Positions 33,690-43,500 of a stretch of 64,000 nt of DNA are shown here, one piece after another (within the stretch, counting starts at the first letter, position 1; each line of letters starts with the position of its first letter). This stretch comes from Myrica gale (lineage: Eukaryota; Streptophyta; Magnoliopsida; Fagales; Myricaceae). The stretch lies in the NCBI GenBank assembly GCA_963930655.1, contig OZ005602.1, forward strand, positions 27,169,840 through 27,233,839, in the 5' to 3' direction. A program made the position numbers and the translations under genes. The notes under the pieces were generated by a model. It did no database searches, was not told the DNA's origin, and was given only the letters and a program-made list of their open reading frames with translations.

Positions 33690-34270
33690 CAAACAAACAA
33701 TAAACGAGGGTGTCCTTCACGAGGGTGTCGTTTAGGGGCATTCAGCCATTCACCGCATAGTGTGGAATTATCAATAAAAACAATGCTCAGGTAGCTTTTG
33801 TTTAGTACAAGGCACAAGCCATGGTCAGTCTTAAGTGCAGAAGAGTCACGGAGTAGAATTATAAATAAAAACAAACAAGGCTCATGTACCTTTTTTTTCA
33901 ACTCGATTCTTGGGTAGTGAAAGATGTATGGCCAAAAGTTTACCCATGTGAAGTCCTTGGTCGCTTACGTCCAATTCAATACTAGAGTTAATGCATTCCA
34001 CCGCATGACTTGGCCAAGTCATGGTCAGTGTACGTAAGACAAGGCTCAGAATTCAGATAGCTTTTGTCACGCCCCAATTTGCAATTTTGCAGAAGCTCTT
34101 GCTTTTTTTGGTTTTTATGCTGTCTCGTTTTTTGCTTCAATAAAAACAACTCCAGCTAGGATTTGTGGTTACCCAAAATGCAGAAGAGTCAAGTCATGCT
34201 CAGTGAACGTAATAGCTAGCTTTTGTCACGTTGAACCCAAAAGTGCACAAGCTCTTGCTTTTTTGGTTAC
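33690..34270. repeat. Imperfect tandem repeat region
   Basis: Blocks such as AGCTTTTGTCACG, GTCAAGTCATG and CACAAGCTCTTGCTTTTTT recur near 34,018-34,110, 34,145-34,265 and again at 35,040-35,165, immediately before the HD-Zip promoter-like copy. No gene seen. Confidence 0.6.
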
Positions 34271-34544
34271 GTTGCCTGTCTCGTTGTAGTTGGTTTGCTT
34301 CAATCAAAACAAGTTAATGGGTCATTTTAGTATCTTTTTTTGGTGTTTTCCTTTCCAAATTTTTAACCCAAAATTTTTTTCATCATTACAATTTTTTTTC
34401 TCTCCACTTTTTTACATACTTTTTTCACTTATTTATTTATTTATTTTTTCATTTACTTTTTCATTTTTCATCAATTTTTTCATTCTCTCTACCTTTTTAC
34501 TAACTCTTAAAATTTTAACAACACAAACGCCATATTAAAATGTC

Positions 34545-35010
34545 AATTAGATTTCAGTTTTTAAGTTATTATTATTTGTTGATTTAATCTTTTCGTCTAA
34601 TTCTTTTTCTTACATGTTCAGTCAACTAACGGTGAGACACGTCATACTTAATAAGATCTCATCACGTGTACTAATTTGAAAAAAATACTAAAAAAGCTAT
34701 CACATTGGTTTCGTTAAAAAAATAATAATAAATAAATAAAATTATTGAACAGGGAGGTCACCCCTTCGCGCAAGGTAGCCCAGGCCCCGTCACCGGGCTG
34801 GCTCGCGATCTAGGCTCCCTCTCGCGGAAGGGTGGCCTTCCCTTATTCTGTTAGTGTTTTTTTTCAAATTGAAATACGTAGCGATATCTTATTGAGTATG
34901 ATGTGTCCTAACAGCTAATTATGCATGTATATGACAAATTTAAATGAATGAATTAAATTGATAAATAATAAAAATAACAAATTTAAAACTTTAATATCAT
35001 TAAAAAAAAT
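34545..35010. mobile_element. MITE with GC-rich palindromic core
   Basis: Left arm with TTGTTGATTTAATC and ACGGTGAGACACGTCATAC; the right arm carries their complements (GATGTGTCCTAACAG, AATTAAATTGATAAATAA). The centre (34,751-34,845) is a GC-rich imperfect palindrome (GGTCACCCCTTCGCG and CGCGGAAGGGTGGCC). Boundaries approximate. Same plan as the element near 36 kb. Confidence 0.6.
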
Positions 35011-35189
35011 AAAACTCAAGATAAAAATAGTCATAAATTCAAAAAAAACAACTACAGCTATCTTGTATGGTTACCCAAAATGCAGAATAGTCAAGTCATG
35101 GTCTGTGTACGCAATAGCACGTTGAACCCAAAAATGCACAAGCTCTTGCTTCTTTTTTTTTTTTAGGTTCCCTCTCTAACGATATATGG

Positions 35190-35540
35190 TCTCATCCATC
35201 CTTTTCCCACTGTGACTGCAAAAACAGAGAAAAGGCTGTGGTGTGTGGCAGTGACACCACAGCTGCCAGCAAATTTCAGGCGCTTTTATAGGCACGTTTA
35301 TTTTGTGAAAAATTCAAGAATTTAAATCTAATTTTATAACATTACGATTCTAAAATTATTTTTATTCTAATATCAATATTATTTAATATTATTTTTTTAC
35401 AAACATAAATTTAACACATGTTACACAAATATCAAGAAAATTCAAACATCACCTAACAATTTTAAAAACACTTAAAATTTTAAAAATTTCACTCAAACCA
35501 ACATGCAGTTAACTTCTTTTCCATCTTGCTTTCCCAAGAT
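35190..35540 (+). promoter_or_regulatory. Stray copy of the HD-Zip II promoter/leader
   Basis: 35,190-35,285 matches 54,155-54,240 just upstream of the HD-Zip II gene. Shared blocks are TTTCCCACTGTGACTGCAAA-like sequence, AGAGAAAAGGCTGTG, GACACCACAGCT and CCAGCAAATT. A MITE-like insert (about 35,290-35,510) follows, then TTCTTTTCCATCTTGCTTTC (35,516), matching 54,251-54,270. No homeobox exon follows, so this is an orphan promoter fragment. Confidence 0.75.
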
Positions 35541-35659
35541 TATATGCAACGTGGATTTAAGCAAGAGATGTAAAAATATATAAGGCACGAATGAGTAGAG
35601 ACAGAAAGACAGCAAACATTATAGTCCACGAAGCTTGAGAGCAAACATTATAGCCCATG

Positions 35660-35890
35660 GGGCATGTTAGGTTGAATTTTTTTTAGGATCTACATCATAC
35701 TTTTATATTTACATGTTAAACATAATAAAACACACGTATTTTAATACAACACTTTATTACATTTTTTTACAAACATCAATCTCTTTTAATAATTTTTGTA
35801 CGCATGACAATACAACTTTAACATCACCTAAATATTCACAATTTTATCAGAATCATACAAATTTCTTTCAAACGAACATCACCATAGTCA
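35660..35890. mobile_element. AT-rich MITE, related to 45427-45650
   Basis: Shares ACTTTTATATTTACA, CAATACAACTTTAACATCAC and ATTTCTTTCAAACGAACATC with the 45.4-kb element. Ends not resolved to the base. Confidence 0.6.
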
Positions 35891-35999
35891 CTTGATTAAC
35901 ATTTACTGCCGACAAATTTGAAAAATCGAAATGAAAAGATTTTAGGCAAGTGAAAATTGTGGTGAAATAGTACTATTTTTTAAAAATTCGTAGCAAAGG

Positions 36000-36516
36000 T
36001 AGTGCTGGTCCTAAGTTTTACATTCTTTTTCAAAATGGTCTTTTGAGTTTCAAATTTGTTCAAATAAATCCTTAGTTTACTGATGTTTGTCGATTTAATC
36101 TTTCCGTTCAATTCCGTCCATTATATGCACAGTCATACCCAATAAGATCCCATCACAGGTACCAATTTGAAAAAAAAAACTCTCTAAAAGATATCCATGT
36201 TGGCTTTGTAAAATAAAAAGAAAACTAAACAGAACCGGAGAGGTCACCCCTTTGGGCGAAGGGGTGACCTCTCGTTCTGTTTTTTTAACGAAGTCAACGT
36301 GGACAACTTTTTGAGTTTTTTTCAAAATTAGTACGTGTAGCGGGATCTTATTAGGTATAAAATGTTCCGCAGTTAGCTGATTGTGCATGTAATGGACGGA
36401 ATGATTAAATCGACAAACAACAATAACCAAAGGACTAATTTGAGCAAATTTGAAATCTATGGACCATTTTGGAAAGAGGTGTAATACTCAATGACCAAAA
36501 TGGTTATTAACCCTTA
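36000..36516. mobile_element. MITE with near-perfect central hairpin
   Basis: Long inverted arms (TTTGTCGATTTAATCTTTCC near 36,088; GGAATGATTAAATCGACAAA near 36,398). The centre at 36,237-36,275 is a perfect-looking hairpin, GAGAGGTCACCCCTT and its complement AAGGGGTGACCTCTC around GGGCG. Left boundary approximate. Confidence 0.75.
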
Positions 36517-36989
36517 AAAGAAAGTATCAAGGGGGTTTAAGAACCCAATCTATAACATCAAAAGGAATAGGTGATAGTGACTGAAATGTTAGTTAATTTT
36601 GGGCATTCTCAATTTTAAAAATTAGTTCAAAAGGTGGGGTTTTTCTTCACACTTAATAAAGTGATTACTAGCTCTTTTTACAATTGATGTAGGACTAATT
36701 CCAATAATCTCCTCCTCAAATATCGGGCCCTAGGTTAAAAGGAGACAATCTGTTTCTCCTATGGACTGTTAGGTTCGAGACTTATTGATAAATTTGGACT
36801 CCAATAACATAAGTGGTTTAAGACTTTTCAAAATCAAAAGTTAATTCAAGAGGCAGAACTTTTCCTTAAAAAAAAAGTGACAATGAATACCTTTCACAAC
36901 CACGTAGGACTAAGTCGGCAAAAAATTGAATCGCACATCTTATAAATTCATACGAGGGTGCCAAGGAAGAGACAACAAAATATCAGCAA

Positions 36990-37345
36990 GAAAGGAAAGG
37001 AACCTCCATTATTGGCATTTAGGAGGAGGAAGTCTGGTGCTCTCAAGTAATACAGGCATTTTCTTGCAAGCAAAATTTACAGGTTTTTTTTTTTTAAGTT
37101 CTCTTGCCATGAACTTTTGTTATAAATGAGTCGAACATTTTTATAGTAATACAGTGGAGTTCACTGCTAGAAATGGCCATGGAAATGGATTTGTTCCACA
37201 GCAATCATTATCTTCACCCTTAAGAGAGATAAAACAAGATATTTGTACTCCTAGTTTACCTAAACATGCTTTGAACTTGAATCCATTACCTTTTCCAACT
37301 ATGTATCAGTTCTCAAATTCAGCGATTCGAGCACAGATCAGGTAA
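36990..37345 (+). other. Unknown exon-like segment upstream of DUF247 copy 2
   Basis: 37,154-37,345 is an open frame (ATG 37154: MEFTARNGHGNGFVPQQSLS and so on) ending at a good donor, CAGATCAG/GTAAG. I do not recognise the protein. 37,030-37,085 resembles 15,420-15,480 in unit 1. Could be a leader exon of DUF247 or a remnant of another gene. Confidence 0.35.
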
Positions 37346-38800
37346 GATATCTATAGTTTCGTTGTTTCTCTCCAAAAGTCTGGTTTAACAGTGGATTTTA
37401 TTCTTGATCTAGACCCATTAGGAGGCTGAGAGCGGCTGAGCAAACTTATTGACCCTTGATACTTGTATTGGAAGCTTTCTTGACCAAGAACAGTACACCG
37501 CATAATTAGGTTCCATCTCAGGAGAGTTTGAGAATTACGGATTGGTTGTTCATGGGAGAGAGTAGTCTATTTTTGATATTTGAGACCACCACCTAGGCTT
37601 ATTTGTGCCAGGTTTTGTTGTTTTGAAAGATTGGGTCTAGAACTGGCAAATGAAGAGACTAGATACACGCAGTCGCTCTTCAAATGCCAATATATGTGCC
37701 AGGTTTTGTTCTTTGGGAATGCCCCAAACGAGGAAGTTGACTGATCTTTGCTCACTGTTTGGATCTTTGCTCCTTATCTTTTCAATTCAAACATATATCA
37801 ACTCTATTTTCTATAAGCATCTGTCTCTCTCTAATGAGTGCTGGCTGGGAGAAAAAGAAGCATGTGTGCTATGTGGAATTTCGTTTTGAAGAAACATTGT
37901 ACTTGGCTTGCTCTGGTTCATTTGGTTGAGTCTTGTGTTATTAGCCAAGCGATGTTAGAGTAATTGGTCAATTTTTCAGCCTTTCGGTTGGGTTTGCTGA
38001 TTTCTGCATATTACTTGCTGGCCAGTGATAATATTGTTTGGAAGTTATATTTTGTCTGAAAGATATTGATTGGCAGCAGCTTTTATTATTTCTAGAGTAT
38101 TTTATTTTGTTAAGTTTCGTTGTGATATGGAGGTTTACTTTGTATCGAATGATTTTTACTTGACTATATTCTATTTGATATTGGTAGTTTTATTTGGTTT
38201 ATTTCATTACGATGATGATGATGTTGGTTGGTCAAATTCAATTATATTGACTATATGTTATTTGATTGATTGTTTATTTTATTTCAAATTGATTTTAAGA
38301 ATTAAGTTTATTAATCATATCAGATTACAGAAAATATAAAATGCTTCGAACATTAAAAAATATATTTGATATAATAACTAAAAATTAAAATACTTTATTG
38401 AAACATAATGTATTTAGAAAGCTTTTCGTAATATAAGTAGAAACAAACGGCACATTATACGAAAGAAAAATAAGGAAAAAGAGCAAAACAAAAACAGAAG
38501 AACAGGCGTCAGCAGGCTATTGCTGATCATTTTCTATCTGGGAAAATTTCTAAAGAAAGAAAATCGCGCACAAAATCAAGATGGAAATAGGTATATGAGA
38601 CTTGGGCTGGCAGGGAAAAGGTGGGAAGCTGGGTCCTTTTGAGCTTGTGTTCTATAGATAACATATAGCCGAAGCTACTGCAAATGGGGCTTCTTGAAAT
38701 AAGTTTTTGGAGTTAAAGAAAGACTATAGGAGTGCTTGCTAGAGATTTGATTTGTTTTTGTCTGTCACTGTAGGGAAAAGGAAGTCGACTAGTAGAAAAG
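37346..38800 (+). other. Possible leader intron and promoter of DUF247 copy 2
   Basis: No coding domain recognised. The last 340 bp are conserved with the unit 1 leader, including the acceptor TGTCACTGTAG shortly before the ATG. 38,070-38,420 is AT-rich. Confidence 0.4.
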
Positions 38801-40485
38801 ATGACCATGATTGCTGCTACCGATTCAGTACCAATTGAACGCCAAGACTGGATCATTGACGTTTCACAAGTGATCAGGGAGCCTGCTCAGTGGCCAGAGT
38901 GTTGCATCTACAGGGTCCCCAAGAAACTTCGCAACGTAAATAAAGACGCCTACACTCCAAAGCTGATTTCAATAGGCCCTCTTCATCACGGCAGCAAAGA
39001 GCTGAGTGACATGGAACAGCTGAAAATGAGATATTTCAAGCTCTACTGTAATCGGGCTCTGAAGGGCGAGGAGGGTGGTGCAAGTACCACTGAAGAGAAG
39101 GAAGTACAACTCCAGAAGCGTCTTGCAAATATCGTTGAAGAGAACAGTGAACAAATCCGTCATTGTTATGCGGAGTGCCCTCAACTCGGCAATAAAGAGT
39201 TCGTGAGCATGATTATAGTTGATGCTACCTTTATCATTGAGTTGTTCTTGAGGGCTTTTGGAGATACAGAAGATCATGGAAACGATTATATACTGTCAAA
39301 ACCATGGCTAGAGTACGGTATAAAGCAAGACTTGATATTACTCGAGAATCAGCTGCCATTTTTTATTCTGGAGAAAATACACGAACAATTTTCAATGCCT
39401 GTTAGAAGGGAGAAAACTTTCTTACACTTGCCGTTGGCTGCTTCTCCCGCTTCTTTGACTTTGATGACAATAAAAAATCGGGTTTGACGGAAGTAAAACA
39501 TTTGACTGATTTGCTCAGGTGTTTATACTATCTCCCAAAACGAAAACACAAAAGGACTGTTAGTCACCTTAATAGATCATCGGAGCCCGACACAGCAGAC
39601 CTGGAAGGTGGAGAAAGCGTTGATCATCAAAACAGTGCGTCACAGAAGCCAGACAAGGCAGGCCTGAATAATGGAATGATTGGGTATACTCTATGTGCAG
39701 GAGCGGGATTCAAAAGGGTAGCAGGCCGTGGATTACTTGAAGAAGGGTTGATAAAGCGTTCGGAGCCGGACGCAGCAGACCTGGAAGGCGGAGAAAGCGT
39801 TGATCATCAAAACAGTGCGTCAAAGAATCCAGACAAGGCAAGCCTAAATGATGGAATGATTTGGAACAATCTACGTAGTGTATCAAAGCTGGAAGAGGCA
39901 GGAGTGGAATTCGAAATGGTAGAAGGTGGATTACTTGACATTGAGTTCAAGAAGAGTAAGAGCTTGGAACGGATTCCTTGCTTGAATTGCTCATGGCTCT
40001 TGTCTTGCTTACCAAGCTTTAAATGCTTTCCATGCTTGGTGAGCATGCAACCTGTCTTGGAAGTACCACGCTTAATTGTAGACGATTCAACTGAGACTGT
40101 TTTCCGAAACCTCATGGCCCTGGAGCAGTGCCATTATCCATATGAAGCTTACATCTGCGATTATATCGTGCTACTGGATAATCTTATCGACACCGAGAAA
40201 GATGTGGATTCGCTTGTCAGCAAAAAGATTATTGTGAACCTGCTGGGGAATAGTGATGCAGTCGCGACTATAATTAACAAGCTTTGCGAGGAAATAGTGG
40301 GTACAGGTTTCCGTTACTACCAGCTGTCTGAACAGCTCAGGAGGCACTGTGACAACTTTTGGAATCGCGCTATGGCAACTTTGAAAAGTGTGTATTTTGC
40401 CAATATTTGGAGAGGCACTGCAACTGTTGTTGGCCTTATAGTCCTTGGATTCACTCTCTGGAGTTACATTAAGACGTACACCTAA
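38801..40485 (+). pseudogene. DUF247 (UPF0481) family gene with one frameshift, unit 2
   Basis: Frame 1 (38801-39487) encodes CCIYRVPKKLRNVNKDAYTP, SIGPLHHG, DATFIIELFLR and QDLILLENQLPFFIL. The continuation is in another frame (about 39,415-40485): LAVGCFSRFFDFDDNKKSGL, EVKHLTDLLR, GVEFEMVEGGLLDIEFKKS, FRNLMALEQCHYP, DYIVLLDNLIDTEKDVDSL and a C-terminal membrane segment TATVVGLIVLGFTLWSYI. The break near 39,408 is a 4-base shortfall relative to unit 1. A roughly 186-bp in-frame tandem repeat inserts two copies of a SEPD...DLEGGESVDHQNSAS block (39,580-39,850), absent from unit 1. Without the frameshift it would be a complete protein. A sequencing or assembly error at one site cannot be excluded. 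Confidence 0.87.
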
Positions 40486-42209
40486 AACCAAGCCTTCCTT
40501 GAGTACAAAAGGTTGTTGCTTTCTATGTTTGTTTAAGTATTCCGGGTCTTTATAAGTTGGACTTCGATAATATTAGATTCTAGGCTTGTCGCTTTGTTTA
40601 TGGTTTGCAGGTTAATTTCTGGTATTGAGTACTTTATTTTATTTATTTTTACTCCTAAGCGTTTGATGTAATTGTAACCTTGGTATTCCTCCTAAAAATA
40701 CTGTTCATTAGAACATTTGATCTACCACTAAATTTGCACAATCCGTTGATCTTCTTTTGATTCTTCAATTCAGTTGTAACTTAAATGCAAAGCCAGGGAA
40801 GATTAGAGTTTGTGAAATCTACATGATTTTTTTTCTTTTAATGCAAAACGTGGGACTTTGCAGAAGCATAATACAAGGGAGCATTAGCTAGTACTAGCTA
40901 GCTGCCAAAGCCGTACCCTTTTCGTCTGATATCAAGCCATCAAGGGTTTCCAACTTCAGTATCTCCCTAAAGTATTGCACCAGCATATTTATAGAACCAA
41001 GTCACTTTAAAATCAAAATTCTAAATAAAGATCCTAATTAGGCACTGTTTATGTCTATTCATTGCACCAACGAAACAAATATTGGAAACCATGCATTAGC
41101 GCTAGACTACAGAAGCTGGTTTTGGGATCTTCAACCCAAACAAATTTTCAAATAGTTTAGGAGCGATAGGAGGAAGATCCATAGGTAGAGGAGCCATGAA
41201 ATTTACAATCTTTTCATGGACATGATACCTGCAAAATTATAATATAGCAGAAATATGGAATATGTATTCAGATGCGCATTTAGGGAGTGAAATTACATGA
41301 CAGTTACTCAAAGAAAGGGGAGGTTTAGGAAAAATAATAATACTCAAAGAAAGGGGTGGGGGTTCTGAGGACAACTTACCTTATCTTGCGACTCTTTGAG
41401 GCACGCCGATCAACTACCTTTCTCTTCTTAGTTTGCGACCTCTTCAAAGCATAAATGGCTGAATCTGTGTACCATAGAATACACAAAACCAAGGAGTCAG
41501 TTACTGATTGCCTAGTTCTCTCTTCTTTTTTCACAAAGTTTTGTCTTAAGTAAAACTAGTTGTCCTTCAAATTCTGTCACACTAATATGCAACCTACATT
41601 CTGCAGGAACCAAATTCAACTGTGGAAAGTACAAAGACATTTTTCACAATGGAGAAGAATGTAGTGAGAAATTGTCGGCTGCAAGTTCAATTTCATTTAG
41701 ACTGCAAAGTGTAACTTACTCGTAAGAAATATAGTTAATCATCTTGGCCTTGTTGCAATCCACCTTCTTATCCAAATCAGTGCCATAACTAGAAAGCCTA
41801 GCATGAGTCATCGGATACGCAAGCAAAATCTTTGTTCCTTTTCTTCTTTACCTTTCCCAATAAAAAAAAAGAACAAGAAGAAACTGATGCCATAATCATA
41901 AACTGCAATCGACTTTGCATGGTATTTCCCCCCATAAAGGGGTCATAGACTGGGCCCAAGCATAGAAAACATGAATATACAAACTACAGGACTCAACAAA
42001 AAGTTTTTACCAGATGATGATGGGTCAATCGTCTCAAAGAATCCCTTCAGTAATTGCTGGTAAAATTCAGAGTCATCCAGAAGTTCAGGGTCACCATCAG
42101 CTTGTGATTCCTATCAAGGTGATAAGAAGAACAGAACCTTCATCTTCTACTCATCTGCGAATAAGACTGCTTGATATCTAATATTGAGGTCATCATTCAG
42201 TAACATTGG

Positions 42210-42260
42210 ACCTCCTGGGAAGTCCTCGTGTTGCACCCCTCTTTACTTATTAAAAAAAAA
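42210..42260 (+). mobile_element. 51-bp SINE 3'-end insertion with 17-bp TSD
   Basis: Insertion within an AATF intron between perfect copies of TCATTCAGTAACATTGG (42193-42209 and 42261-42277), ending in a run of nine A. The sequence CTGGGAAGTCCTCGTGTTGC resembles, from memory, the 3' end of plant Au-type SINEs. The unit 1 copy of the site (18,844) lacks it. Confidence 0.75.
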
Positions 42261-42277
42261 TCATTCAGTAACATTGG

Positions 42278-43500
42278 TAGAATTTTCAGCCTCCAGAAGT
42301 TCAGGATGAACTTCAGCAAGTTCTTCTCAATGAAAGTATAAAGAATCCACTGGGATTTTGTGTTTTCCCAAACACGAGTTACAAACACTTCAAAGGGGAA
42401 GGTGGTTCATACTTCGCTCAGAATACCATGAGCTTTCTCCTCCTGTCTGGAGCTCACAAACACATTTCTCATATCTTTATTTTCTACCATGTAAATGGTT
42501 CGTTACGAAATAAAATTTAGTCGCATGATACCTAATAGCAATATGATTGCCATTATCTTAAACAGAACAGGTGACAGGCGTCCACCAAAGTAGAAAGAGA
42601 TTAATATTACAAAGCAATTGAGGGAACCGATCCCTTTGCCCAAAGATCACGTAATAAAGTTGATGCCACTACCAGACCTGGAACCTTCAGAACGAAACAA
42701 GCTAGAGAAATTATATTTCCATGAGCCTTCAAACTCACCTTGCCTGTGTCTCATAGCTTGACAAACTGCCTTGATTTCCCCCCCCCCCTCTAAATGGATA
42801 TTTTATACCTAATGGCTCAAGTGCAAATGCTAATTTGTATCCAAAAATTACTACCAACACTCTCTTCTTTTTGAATTACTCAGCACAAGATATCTGATTT
42901 TTTCCTCGGTAACATGTCAAACAGATGTTTTCAGGATTCTACGCCCTTGTTTGCACAAACCAAGGTTGTTTTCAATTACTTAAATTAGAAAGAACAAATC
43001 CACCAATCAACGTATTGGACTACTGCAGAGATTGAAGAGAACACCGTGAGTGAGAAAAGATTGGAGGAGGTTGTCTCAGTATGTCCCAGAAATACTTTCC
43101 ACAATTATGATTGCATTTTCAATCAAGGACCATTCAGAAAACGAATTTGTACTTTCAAAAGAATCAATTTGGTGATGGGCCATTTGTGAACTTTAGATGC
43201 ACAGCAGATTGAGGAGAAAATTTTTACTTTTAGAGCACATGACATTTAAATTACCACTTTCAGGTGGGTTCCTAGAGTTAAAACGAACACTATACAATCA
43301 ACTCAAGAGATACACAAAACTAGATTACCTCTCTTTCAGCAGTACTCTCCATCTCAGGACCCTGCCATCAATATGTCAGGTATCAGAAGGGGAATGCTTA
43401 TGAATACCCTGTCCCTTTTAGCCTGCACGTGTATATGAGGCCTCTATGCGGATGTAAACATGTATGAGGTCTTTCAAGTCATAAAACAACAATATCTTAC
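42278..43500. other. Intron-like stretch lacking the expected AATF exon
   Basis: Both strands were read for the conserved TRAUB core and nothing convincing was found. A small exon-like piece at about 43,333-43,365 (acceptor GGCAG, donor GTAATC) does not encode AATF sequence. A C run lies at 42,779-42,788. Confidence 0.45.

Noticed and set aside
36095..36430. 111-codon minus-strand ORF
   Set aside because: Lies wholly inside an inverted-repeat MITE.
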